From Limnohabitans sp. 2KL-51 (GTDB lineage: Bacteria; Pseudomonadota; Gammaproteobacteria; Burkholderiales; Burkholderiaceae_C), in the NCBI RefSeq assembly GCF_003063645.1, contig NZ_NESJ01000003.1, forward strand, positions 124,001 through 188,000: DNA of 64,000 nucleotides, given 5' to 3'. Both the position numbers and the translations under genes were made by a program. Of the stretch, positions 27,103 through 35,213 are shown in pieces. Numbering within the stretch: position 1 is the first letter of the stretch; each line of letters opens with the position of its first letter. Under the pieces are notes generated by a model. It was not told where the DNA came from, searched no databases, and worked only from the letters and a program-made list of their open reading frames with translations.

Positions 27103-27996
27103 TCACACCGCCACAAAGCGGCCATCTTCCAAGGATTGGATTTGCCCCTGTGCCAGCAGCTCTTCCAGGTGCATGTCGATGGTGTTGCGTTCGGCGCAAG
27201 GCACAAAGGGCACGTCGTAGCCTTGCGGATACAACAGGCGGCGGCTGACCAGCTCATGAAGGCTGTTCGGGGTCTGCAAATAGCCCAGCAGTTGTGCGCT
27301 GCGCTCGTCGATCTTGCTGGCAAAGCGTGCCAGATCGGCCAAAAACTGCGCCCGGTCGGTGATGACCGACTTGTGGTGCGAAGTGGCCCAGATGCGGGCG
27401 TCCAGCTCGGCGACTTTTTTCAGGGTGTGCCGAAAGTCGCTCAAGTTGGAGGTGGCGTCGCCGTAATACGGGCCAAAGCCGCTCAGGTCGATGTCGCCAA
27501 TGAAGGCCAGACCTTCGCTTTCGACCACCAGGGCGCAGTGCCCCGCCGTGTGGCCCGGCAGGTGGTGCGCCCGCACGCGCACGCCACCACCCAGGTCCCA
27601 TAGCGCGCCGTCGCTGTAGCCGGTGGCGTCGGGCCGGGGTTGGTAATGAAAATCCTTTTGCACGATGGCGTGCATGGCTTCCAGCACCTCGGCGGGATAG
27701 CCGTAGTGTTGGCAAAGGCCATCCCACGATTGCGCGGCGGCCAAGTCGGCCTCGTGCACCTGCACAGGGGCGTGGGTCAGGCGGTGCAGCCCCGCCATGT
27801 GGTCCTCGTGCACATGGCCCAGGATGACCAGATCCACCGTGTCCAGCTCAGGGCCGATGCGGTTGGCCACCTCGGGCGTGTCAAAGGCCACGCGCATGTC
27901 GGCCCCCTGCACGATCAGCTGGTTGCCATCGGGGTATTTGCCCGACTTTTCTCCCAGGTGCACACGCACCGCTCCAAAATTCAAAACCGAGGCCAT
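27103..27996 (-). CDS. Metallo-beta-lactamase fold hydrolase
   Basis: 297 residues. The MBL metal motif HVHEDHMAG (HxHxDH), the third-ligand stretch HLPGHTAGHC, and IGDIDLSGFGP with the bridging Asp are all present. A C-terminal helical region (LHELVSRRLLYPQGYD) resembles the winged domain of glyoxalase II-like/LACTB2-like members, so a thioester or ester substrate is plausible. ATG 27996 follows AAGGAGAC; the frame open to 28074 is not supported. It is divergent from the transglutaminase-like gene. Confidence 0.9.
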   Translation of the reverse strand: MASVLNFGAVRVHLGEKSGKYPDGNQLIVQGADMRVAFDTPEVANRIGPELDTVDLVILGHVHEDHMAGLHRLTHAPVQVHEADLAAAQSWDGLCQHYGYPAEVLEAMHAIVQKDFHYQPRPDATGYSDGALWDLGGGVRVRAHHLPGHTAGHCALVVESEGLAFIGDIDLSGFGPYYGDATSNLSDFRHTLKKVAELDARIWATSHHKSVITDRAQFLADLARFASKIDERSAQLLGYLQTPNSLHELVSRRLLYPQGYDVPFVPCAERNTIDMHLEELLAQGQIQSLEDGRFVAV

Positions 27997-28091
27997 GCCC
28001 GTGTCTCCTTGTGTTGCGCTTGCCAAGCACCATGAAGACACTATAGCCAGCGTGACAGCCCGGCGCTGGCGCACGCGCTACAGTGAACCGC

Positions 28092-28769
28092 ATGACCAAC
28101 CTGCCCTCCCCCGCCACGCTGGCCGCCACGGCCTTGATCGACAGCGACCACCCCGACGTGATCGCCTTGGCGCGCCAGCACGCGCAAGGCGACACCGACC
28201 GTGAACGCGCGGTGTCCCTGTACCTGGCAGTGCGCGACCAGTTCCGCTATGACCCTTACCGCATCGAGCTGTCCACCGAAGGCATGCGCGCCAGCTCGGT
28301 CATTGCCCAGGGTTCGGGCTGGTGCGTGCCCAAAGCGGCCCTGATGGCCGCCGCCTGCCGCGCCGCCGGGCTGCATGCCCGGGTGGGTTACGCCGATGTG
28401 CGCAACCACCTGAGCACCGAGCGCTTGCGCCAGACCATGCAGACCGATGTGTTCATTTGGCACGGCTATGCCGACATCTGGCTGGACGGCCAATGGGTCA
28501 AGGCCACGCCCGCCTTCAACATCGAGCTGTGCGACAAGTTCGGCCTTTTGCCTTTGGAATTTGACGGACGCAACGATTCTATTTACCACCCCTTTGACAA
28601 GGCCGGTAACCGGCACATGGAATACGTCAACCAGCGCGGCACCTTTGACGACATGCCGCTGGCGCAGATCGTGGCCGACTTCCAAACCGTCTACAGCGGC
28701 TGGATGGCCGAAAAAGCCCCCTTGAAGGAAGCCAGCTTCGAGCAGGATGTGGCCAGAGAAACGCGATGA
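28092..28769 (+). CDS. Transglutaminase-like cysteine peptidase-fold protein
   Basis: 225 residues. GWCVPKAALMAAACRAAGLHAR (Cys of about residue 78) and FIWHGYADIWLDGQW (His of about residue 124) are the Cys and His of the transglutaminase-like triad. The usual third residue, Asp in a DP(T) motif, is replaced by KATPAFN, so the triad is unusual or completed by another residue. Bacterial relatives may act as proteases or amidases. ATG 28092 is preferred to the GTG at 28083. Its stop overlaps the next gene (ATGA), starting a chain of three overlapping genes. Confidence 0.85.
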   Translation: MTNLPSPATLAATALIDSDHPDVIALARQHAQGDTDRERAVSLYLAVRDQFRYDPYRIELSTEGMRASSVIAQGSGWCVPKAALMAAACRAAGLHARVGYADVRNHLSTERLRQTMQTDVFIWHGYADIWLDGQWVKATPAFNIELCDKFGLLPLEFDGRNDSIYHPFDKAGNRHMEYVNQRGTFDDMPLAQIVADFQTVYSGWMAEKAPLKEASFEQDVARETR

Positions 28770-29152
28770 CCCAACGCGCACTGGTGTTGCTGGACTCGAT
28801 CGCGCTGGTCAACGCCAGCCATGCTGGCACAGTAATCGTGTCGGGCTCGCACGGGGGCTTGTCGGCCTCGCATTTTGTGACGGCGCAGACCCACAAACCC
28901 TTTGCGGTGGCCTTCAACGATGCCGGTGGCGGCAAGGACGATGCAGGCCGTGTGGCGCTGCATGAATTGCAGGCCGTGGGCGTGTTGGCCATTTTGTATG
29001 CGCACACCTCGGCGCGTATTGGCGAGGCGCAAGACGGGCTGGACAATGGCGTGGTCAATGGCCTGAACCCGCTGGCCCTGGCGCACGGCCTGCAGTTGGG
29101 CATGCGTGTGTCAGCTGCAGTACGGCACCTGGGTCAACACGGGATACGGTGA
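28766..29152 (+). CDS. Conserved-looking small protein of unknown function
   Basis: 128 residues with no family I can name. Visible features are an N-terminal hydrophobic strand (RALVLLDSIALVNASH), a glycine-rich turn VSGSHGG, a second FNDAGGGKDDAG turn, and a mostly alpha/beta pattern without a signal peptide or membrane span. It overlaps the genes on both sides by four bases (ATGA at the start, GTGA at the end), which argues strongly that it is a real, co-translated gene working with the transglutaminase-like protein or the hydrolase. Confidence 0.75.
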   Translation: MTQRALVLLDSIALVNASHAGTVIVSGSHGGLSASHFVTAQTHKPFAVAFNDAGGGKDDAGRVALHELQAVGVLAILYAHTSARIGEAQDGLDNGVVNGLNPLALAHGLQLGMRVSAAVRHLGQHGIR

Positions 29153-30036
29153 GGGTTGTGCACTTACTTCAGTACCTGCACCGCTGCGGTCTTTGGCTGT
29201 GCTTTGGCTTGGGGCTGGGGCCATCGGCACATGCTCAACCCGTTTCCGAGCTGGTTCCGGGAATCAACGGTCTGGCGCTGAAAACTTGGGTCTTTCACCC
29301 ACTGCAAAAGACCCATGACACCCCCCGCCCAGTGGTGATCGCTTTGCACGGGTGCGGCGGCATCTATGCCACCGTCGGCTCTCGCAAAGGCCAGCTCAGT
29401 GCACGCCATCAAGGTATGACCGATTTGTTACTGGCACAAGGCTACAGCGTGGTTTGGCCTGACAGCCTCACACCCCGACAGGAAACCAGTTTGTGCGAAC
29501 AAAGCATGGCGTCACGCCAAGTCAGGCAAAGCCATCGGCTCAGCGACGTTCACGCCACATTGGCTTGGCTGGCCCAACAAGCATGGACGGATCGCCAACG
29601 CGTGGCCTTGCTGGGCTGGTCGAATGGCGGCAACACCGTGCTGGCCAGTTCGGACAGCCAGCAAAAAATCCCTCAGCCCAGTGTGACACCCGACGTGGCG
29701 CTGGCCTTTTACCCAGGCTGCAAGGACGCACTGCGCCGGGCTTATCAGCCGAGCTGGCCCGTGCACATGCTGCTGGGGGCGGCAGACAATTGGACGCCTG
29801 CGGCGCCCTGTGTGGCTTTGGGCCAGCAATCTGGCATGAGCTTCAAGCTGTACCCGGACAGCCACCACGGTTTTGACAACCCGGTGGGGCAAGTCCAACA
29901 CTTGCCTCGCGTACCGAATGGCCAACATCCGGGTCTGGGCGTTCACGCTGGACGCAACCCTGTGACGGGCCCGCAGGCCTGGCAGGATGTGCTGGACTTG
30001 CTCAAGCAGCGATGGCCTGACCCTGTCTCCCCTTGA
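29149..30036 (+). CDS. Secreted alpha/beta hydrolase (dienelactone hydrolase-like)
   Basis: 295 residues with a signal peptide (about 1-30, ending PSAHAQ). The oxyanion stretch ALHGCGG, the nucleophile elbow GWSNGG, and the terminal catalytic His in SHHGFDNP define the alpha/beta-hydrolase triad (Asp probably in GAADNW). The start is GTG overlapping the previous stop (GTGA). The 3' end overlaps the convergent C45-type gene by 35 bases. The substrate is unknown; a periplasmic esterase is likely. Confidence 0.87.
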   Translation: MRVVHLLQYLHRCGLWLCFGLGLGPSAHAQPVSELVPGINGLALKTWVFHPLQKTHDTPRPVVIALHGCGGIYATVGSRKGQLSARHQGMTDLLLAQGYSVVWPDSLTPRQETSLCEQSMASRQVRQSHRLSDVHATLAWLAQQAWTDRQRVALLGWSNGGNTVLASSDSQQKIPQPSVTPDVALAFYPGCKDALRRAYQPSWPVHMLLGAADNWTPAAPCVALGQQSGMSFKLYPDSHHGFDNPVGQVQHLPRVPNGQHPGLGVHAGRNPVTGPQAWQDVLDLLKQRWPDPVSP

Positions 30037-31228
30037 GTTGGTTGGCCGCAGCGGCCAAAGGCACCGATTCAAACGCCACGCGGCTGGGCACGTCGCAGGC
30101 CACCCACATGGCCGGAGGCTGGGTTTGCATGACGATGCCCGCCACGCTTTCGACCCGGCTTTCGGGCGGCACGCTGGGATCGGGGCTGCGGCAGATGGAC
30201 AAAAAGCCATCGGACTCGTCACGCAAGAAGCGCTCCAGATCGGCTTGACCGATGGGGGTTTTCAAAGCGTGTTGCCCGGCAGTGCTCAGCCGGTTGTGGC
30301 TCGACAAACCCAGGCCCATGGGGGCTTGCTCAGCCAACAGCGATTCACATACAAAATGGTTGGTGTGCACCACCACGCCATCGGTGGGCGTGACCTCGGC
30401 CCAACCTGCGGGCGAGACTTCAAAGCAGGCGGCCTGGCCCTCGGCATCGGCGCAGGGCACGTTGGAAGCGGCACCAAAACCCAGCCCCTGATCAGACTGC
30501 AAAACCTGCAAACGCTCACGGGCATGCGCCAAGGAATCGCAATCGAGCAAATGCCGCAGCAGCACATGCACTGGCACGCCAAGGCGGCTGCCGTCACGGT
30601 TGGAGCGCAGGATGTTCAGGCCCAGCGCAAAGCCCGATTGGTTGATGCCGATCTTGGCCAGCATGCCCGCTTCGGTGAGGGTGGTGATGCTTTGGCCGCT
30701 GGGGCCCTGGGTGTGCAACAGCACCAGGGCTTCGCGCTGGCGGCCCATCCAGTCCCAGTTTTGCGCCAGCCAGGCTTGGCCCGTTTGGCTGGCGGAGGCG
30801 GTCACGCCCATGGCGGTGCATTCGCCATCTTTCAAAGCGCCGTCCCAGGGCGCATCGGCCAGCCAGTCGGGCAGGCCCGCTGCACGGTTGGCGGCCAAGG
30901 CGGCATGGGCCAGCTGCGGCTCGTCGGTGAAAAACGTGGCCGGCAAAATTTCGGTGCGGCAGTTCAGCGCCATCAGGCTACCCAGGCTTTGGCCACTGCC
31001 TTGGGCCATGCCGCGCAGTTCAGTCATGAGGTCGGCATCGACCTGCTCAATCACCGGCTCAAAGCGCATGGCGCGCTCGCAAGCGCTGGCCCAGTCGATG
31101 CCACAGGCGGCAAACAAACGGGCGTAAGTGACCACGCTGTGCTGGATGCGGCCCTTGGCCTGTTGTCCATAAATTTGGCCGCGCTCATGGGCCGATTCTG
31201 CGCTGAGTGTGTCGATGCAAGGGAACAT
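30002..31228 (-). CDS. C45 acyltransferase/peptidase-like Ntn hydrolase
   Basis: 408 residues of the acyl-CoA:6-aminopenicillanate acyltransferase (IAT, peptidase C45) family. GECTAMGV contains Cys of about residue 137, the expected N-terminal nucleophile after autocatalytic cleavage of the Glu-Cys bond, followed by AQNWDWM, another family hallmark. TLTEAGMLAKIGINQSGFALGLNIL is typical of the core sheet. Natural substrates in bacteria are not known. No signal peptide is seen. It is convergent with, and overlaps by 35 bases, the alpha/beta-hydrolase gene. Confidence 0.88.
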   Translation of the reverse strand: MFPCIDTLSAESAHERGQIYGQQAKGRIQHSVVTYARLFAACGIDWASACERAMRFEPVIEQVDADLMTELRGMAQGSGQSLGSLMALNCRTEILPATFFTDEPQLAHAALAANRAAGLPDWLADAPWDGALKDGECTAMGVTASASQTGQAWLAQNWDWMGRQREALVLLHTQGPSGQSITTLTEAGMLAKIGINQSGFALGLNILRSNRDGSRLGVPVHVLLRHLLDCDSLAHARERLQVLQSDQGLGFGAASNVPCADAEGQAACFEVSPAGWAEVTPTDGVVVHTNHFVCESLLAEQAPMGLGLSSHNRLSTAGQHALKTPIGQADLERFLRDESDGFLSICRSPDPSVPPESRVESVAGIVMQTQPPAMWVACDVPSRVAFESVPLAAAANQLKGRQGQAIAA

Positions 31229-31271
31229 GCTTTGTCTCCAAAATGGCTTGAACTGCGAATGAACCTTGGCT

Positions 31272-31347
31272 TATAGGAGCCCACCCCGTGGGCGATGGAT
31301 TTGTGAGGGCAGGTACACGCCCATCGCCCACGGGGTGGGCTCCTACA
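31272..31347. repeat. REP-like inverted pair between divergent genes
   Basis: Forward copy at 31272-31296 and inverted copy at 31322-31347 with a 25-base spacer. It lies in the 331-base region between the C45 gene and the divergent M81 gene. The rest of that gap (31348-31559) shows no further structure I can support. Confidence 0.9.
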
Positions 31348-31559
31348 AAATCAGACCAGCGACAGGTTTTTGAGGTGTCGTCTAAATCCAAAGCCGACAG
31401 GGGTCAGCTCCTTCAACATCGGTTCAAGGCTGAGTCTCATGCCCACGGCTCAACACGTCAACCCGGACCCACTTACATTCACGTTCGCGCTGGCACCTCG
31501 GTGACTGTGCCCTGCCACCGCACGGGGCCATCATGGGCGTCTGTTGAACTGGAGGCCCT

Positions 31560-33062
31560 ATGCGTTTACTGATCGCAATGATGATGCACGAGACCAACAC
31601 CTTCTCGCCGGTGCCCACCGACTTGCAGCGCTTTGCGCTGGGGCCAGGTGAAGCGCCGCCAAGAGGCGAGGCGGCCATTGCGGCGTTTCGGGGCACGGGC
31701 ACGGCCACGGGGGCGTTCATTGACTTGGCCGAGCAGGCGGGGGCCGAATTCGAGCTGGCCCTGGGGGCGCACGCCGCGCCCAGCGGGCTGGTGTTTGACG
31801 AGGCCTACGAGGCCATGAGCGAGGTGATTTTGCAAGCCGTGGCGCGCGGTGGTTTTGACGGCATCTTGCTGGACTTGCATGGCGCCATGGTGAGCCAGAG
31901 CCATGAAGACGGCGAAGGCGAGTTGCTGCGCCGGATCCGCGCCATCGACCCCAAAACGCCGATTGGCGTGGCCTATGACATGCACGCCAACGTCTACACC
32001 GACATGGTCGAGCTGGCACAAACCGTGGCGGGCTACCAAACTTACCCGCATGTGGACATGTACGGCACCGGCGTGCGGGCGGGCACGGCCCTGCTCAAGC
32101 TGCTTCAGGGCCAGGCCAAGCCCACCACCGCCTGGGGCCGCTTGCCCATGATCCCGCACATCATGCGGCAAAGCTCACTGGACGAGCCCAACCGCTCCAT
32201 CCAGGCGCGTGCCCAGCAAATGGAAAAAGAAGGCGCTTTGTGCGCCAGCGTGTTCACCGGCTTTCCACATGCCGACATCGAAAACGCGGGCATGTCGGTG
32301 GTGGTGGTGACCGACAACGACCCGGCGCTGGCCCAGCGCCTTCGCGACGAGCTGATGCAAATGGCTTGGGACAGCCGTGCCCAATGGGTGTACGAGCTGG
32401 AGCCGCTGGCCGCATCGGTGGCAAACGCCAAAACGCTGAGCGACTTTCCGGTGATGCTGCTGGACCATTACGACAACGCCGCTTCGGGCGGCACCATGGA
32501 CACCACCGCCGTGCTGGCAGAGGTGCTGCGCCAAGGTTTGCGCAATGTGGCCGTGTTTGCGATTTTTGACCCTCAAGCGGTGCAAGAGGCCATTGCAGCG
32601 GGCATCGGCGCGCAGGTGCGCTTGCAAGTGGGCGGCAAGATGGCCATGCCGCTCATGCCGCACCACAGCGAACCGATCGAACTGACAGGCGTGGTCAAGC
32701 TGATCTCGAACGGCAAGTACCGCAACAAAGGCCCCATGAGCCAGGGTGCCCGCCAGAACATGGGCCAAGCGGTGGTGATCGACACGGGCGATGTGGAGGT
32801 GGCACTGATCTCGCGCCATGTCGAGCCCTTTGACGTGAACGCCCTGCTGTGCCTGGGCATCGACCCGACACAAAAGAGTTTTGTGGTGCTCAAAAGCCGG
32901 GTGCACTGGCGCGCTGGCCTGGGGCATCTGGCCGGTGCCACGGTGGAATGCGCCGGAGCCGGTGCCTGCACGTCGGACTACAGCGAGCTGCAGTTCAAAA
33001 ACCTGCGCCGGCCAATTTACCCTTTGGATGCGGGCGTTGACTGGTCAAAGACATCGCAATAA
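31560..33062 (+). CDS. M81 family metallopeptidase (MlrC-like)
   Basis: 500 residues. The N-terminal HETNTFSP motif and DLHGAM (about residues 105-110) mark the M81/MlrC family, named for the zinc enzyme that degrades linearised microcystin; MPHHSEPIELTG and RHVEPFDVNALLCLGIDP are further conserved stretches. Most homologues sit in catabolic clusters and probably hydrolyse small amide compounds rather than toxin. It leads a plus-strand set with a PdxA-like dehydrogenase and a Bug binding protein, though 226 bases of otherwise featureless sequence separate it from the former. Confidence 0.9.
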   Translation: MRLLIAMMMHETNTFSPVPTDLQRFALGPGEAPPRGEAAIAAFRGTGTATGAFIDLAEQAGAEFELALGAHAAPSGLVFDEAYEAMSEVILQAVARGGFDGILLDLHGAMVSQSHEDGEGELLRRIRAIDPKTPIGVAYDMHANVYTDMVELAQTVAGYQTYPHVDMYGTGVRAGTALLKLLQGQAKPTTAWGRLPMIPHIMRQSSLDEPNRSIQARAQQMEKEGALCASVFTGFPHADIENAGMSVVVVTDNDPALAQRLRDELMQMAWDSRAQWVYELEPLAASVANAKTLSDFPVMLLDHYDNAASGGTMDTTAVLAEVLRQGLRNVAVFAIFDPQAVQEAIAAGIGAQVRLQVGGKMAMPLMPHHSEPIELTGVVKLISNGKYRNKGPMSQGARQNMGQAVVIDTGDVEVALISRHVEPFDVNALLCLGIDPTQKSFVVLKSRVHWRAGLGHLAGATVECAGAGACTSDYSELQFKNLRRPIYPLDAGVDWSKTSQ

Positions 33063-33288
33063 GCGCCACGCTATAGGCCCTGGTAGAGGCTTTTTGCGCC
33101 GCAAAGGCGTGATCCGTCTTGCGTGGCTGGTATGGGTGAGCGCCACACTGGCTGGAGGGGTCATGTGAAGGCATGGGCTGGAAGTACGGGGGAAAACCAG
33201 AGCTTGACCGGCTTGGGTCGCCTGCTTAGCATGATCCGTCACGACGAATGACACCTGTTCGCCTGCGCACTTAACCCAAAGCCTACAC

Positions 33289-34257
33289 ATGACACTGCCC
33301 ACACTGGCCCTCTTTACCGGCGACCCTGCAGGCATCGGCCCAGAACTGGTCGAAAAAATGCTGCAAAACCCCTCGTGGCAAACGCATGCCAGGGTCATCC
33401 TGATCGACCAGAAAGGGTCGATTCAGGTCCCTGCTGAAGTGGTCTGGCACGACTGGTCTGGTTCCAACGCCCCTGCTTTTGAACGCGGCGTGGCCAACGC
33501 CCACAACGGCCGCTACATGATCGCGGCATTGGCGGCCGGGGTGGACCTGGTGACGTCAGGCCAGGCCGATGCTTTTTGCTTTGCCCCGCTGAACAAGTCG
33601 GCCCTTCGCCAAGGCGGCATGACACAAGAGGACGAACTGCGCTGGTTTGCCGAACACATGCATTTCAGCGGCGTCTGCGGCGAGCTCAACGTGCTGAAAA
33701 ACCTCTGGACAGCGCGTGTGACCTCGCATGTCCCCCTGAACGAAGTCTCCAGCTTGCTGAGCCCAGGCAAAGTGGCCGACGCCATCCGCATGATTTCTCA
33801 GGCCCTGCAAGCCTCTGGCGTCGCCAGTCCGCGCATCGCGGTGTGTGGACTCAATCCGCACAATGGCGACAACGGCAACTACGGCGACGAGGAAGGCCGC
33901 ATCATCACGCCGGGCGTGCAGCAAGCCGCTGCCATGGGCTTTGCCGCCGACGGCCCCTTTCCAGCCGACACCACCTTTGTGCGCGCCATCCGTTCGCCAG
34001 GCGGTTACGACGGTGTGGTGACCATGTACCACGACCAAGGCCAAATCGCCATGAAGCTGATGGGGTTTGAGCAGGGCGTGACGGTGCACGGCGGCCTGCC
34101 CTGCCCCATCACCACCCCGGCGCACGGCACGGCGTACGACATCGCAGGTCAGGGTGTGGCCAATCCCCAAGCCATGACCAATGCATTCGAATTGGCGGCT
34201 CGCATGGCCACCTCTCGCCTTCAAAACCTCACCACCCCCAAGGAGACCTTGTCATGA
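33289..34257 (+). CDS. PdxA-family dehydrogenase (PdxA2/TphB-like)
   Basis: 322 residues of the metal-dependent PdxA family: TGDPAGIGPE at the start, APLNKSALRQGG, SHVPL (metal His), GLNPHNGDNG and YHDQGQIAMK with metal His/Asp. The GHTE motif that follows the PLNK region in true PdxA is absent (MTQEDELRWFAEHM instead), so a role outside pyridoxal phosphate synthesis is likely. Family members include TphB, which oxidises the terephthalate cis-diol to protocatechuate, as well as sugar-acid kinase-linked PdxA2. The stop overlaps the next gene (ATGA), a TctC-like protein. Confidence 0.88.
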   Translation: MTLPTLALFTGDPAGIGPELVEKMLQNPSWQTHARVILIDQKGSIQVPAEVVWHDWSGSNAPAFERGVANAHNGRYMIAALAAGVDLVTSGQADAFCFAPLNKSALRQGGMTQEDELRWFAEHMHFSGVCGELNVLKNLWTARVTSHVPLNEVSSLLSPGKVADAIRMISQALQASGVASPRIAVCGLNPHNGDNGNYGDEEGRIITPGVQQAAAMGFAADGPFPADTTFVRAIRSPGGYDGVVTMYHDQGQIAMKLMGFEQGVTVHGGLPCPITTPAHGTAYDIAGQGVANPQAMTNAFELAARMATSRLQNLTTPKETLS

Positions 34258-35213
34258 AACTGAAGAAAATCCTGCTCGCGGCCCTGCTGGCCACGCCCTT
34301 GCTGGGTTTGGCGCAAAACTACCCCAACAAGCCAGTGCGCATCATGGTGGGCGCCAACGCAGGCGGCGGCACCGACATCATTGCCCGCATGTTGGCCGAA
34401 AAAATGGGCGAGGCCTTCAAGGGCTCGTTTGTGGTCGACAACAAACCCGGTGCCTCCAACACCATTGCCGCCGACCTGACCGCCAAAGCCCCGGCCGATG
34501 GCCACACCCTGCTGGTGGCCACCAACACCGGGCAAGCCATTGCACCGCACCTGATCAAACTCAGCTTTGACCCGATCAAGGACCTGACGCCAGTGGGTCT
34601 GATCGTCACGGTGCCCAACGTGCTGGTGGTGGGGGCCAACGTGCCTGCCAACAACGTGGCCGAGTTGGTGAGCTTGATGAAAGCCAAGCCCAACGAGTTC
34701 AAGTACGCGTCGTCCGGCGTGGGCAGCACCCAGCACATCGCAGGCGAGGGTTTCAACCTGGCCGCTGGCGTCAAAAGCATCCATGTGCCCTACAGGGGCA
34801 GCAGCCAGGCGCACCTGGACATCATTGGCGGCAACGTGCAGATCATGTTCGACACCACCTCCTCGGCCATGGGCCAGATCAAGGCCGGCAAATTCAAGCC
34901 CCTGGCCCTGACCACCGCCACCCGAAGCAGCGAGTTGCCCCAAGTGCCCACGCTGGCCGAGGCAGGTGTCAGCGGCTTCGAGATGAGCACCTGGTACGGC
35001 ATGTTCGTGACCAGTGGCACCCCACCCGAAGTGACGCAGCGCCTGCAAACCGAGCTGGCCAAAATCCTGAAAATGCCCGACATCCAGACCAAACTCAAAG
35101 GTCTGGGTGGCGAGCCGGGCAACATCTCGCCCGAACAATTTGCGCAACTGAACCGTCAGGAATTCACGCGATTTGGCGATTTGATCAAGAAGGCCAACAT
35201 CAAGCTGGAGTGA
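34254..35213 (+). CDS. Bug/TctC-type periplasmic binding protein (1)
   Basis: 319 residues with a signal peptide (MKLKKILLAALLATPLLGLA), mature start QNYPNKPVRIMVG, then GGGTDIIARMLAEKM and VDNKPGASNTIAADL, the family's ligand-binding loops. Members bind carboxylates for tripartite tricarboxylate transporters. No TctA/TctB genes adjoin, so it may share a membrane part encoded elsewhere, for example at 61547-63531. ATG overlaps the PdxA-like stop (ATGA), with AAGGAGACC upstream. It overlaps the convergent monooxygenase gene by 14 bases. Confidence 0.95.
   Translation: MKLKKILLAALLATPLLGLAQNYPNKPVRIMVGANAGGGTDIIARMLAEKMGEAFKGSFVVDNKPGASNTIAADLTAKAPADGHTLLVATNTGQAIAPHLIKLSFDPIKDLTPVGLIVTVPNVLVVGANVPANNVAELVSLMKAKPNEFKYASSGVGSTQHIAGEGFNLAAGVKSIHVPYRGSSQAHLDIIGGNVQIMFDTTSSAMGQIKAGKFKPLALTTATRSSELPQVPTLAEAGVSGFEMSTWYGMFVTSGTPPEVTQRLQTELAKILKMPDIQTKLKGLGGEPGNISPEQFAQLNRQEFTRFGDLIKKANIKLE

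Noticed and set aside
29987-31276. 429-codon plus-strand frame opposite the C45-type gene
   Set aside because: It is the antisense of a recognised family, with Gly/His/Gln-rich composition and no motif; a GC-rich codon artefact.
32881-33398. Small frames in the gap between the M81 and PdxA-like genes
   Set aside because: They overlap flanking coding sequence, lack ribosome sites and show no domain; the 226-base gap looks empty.
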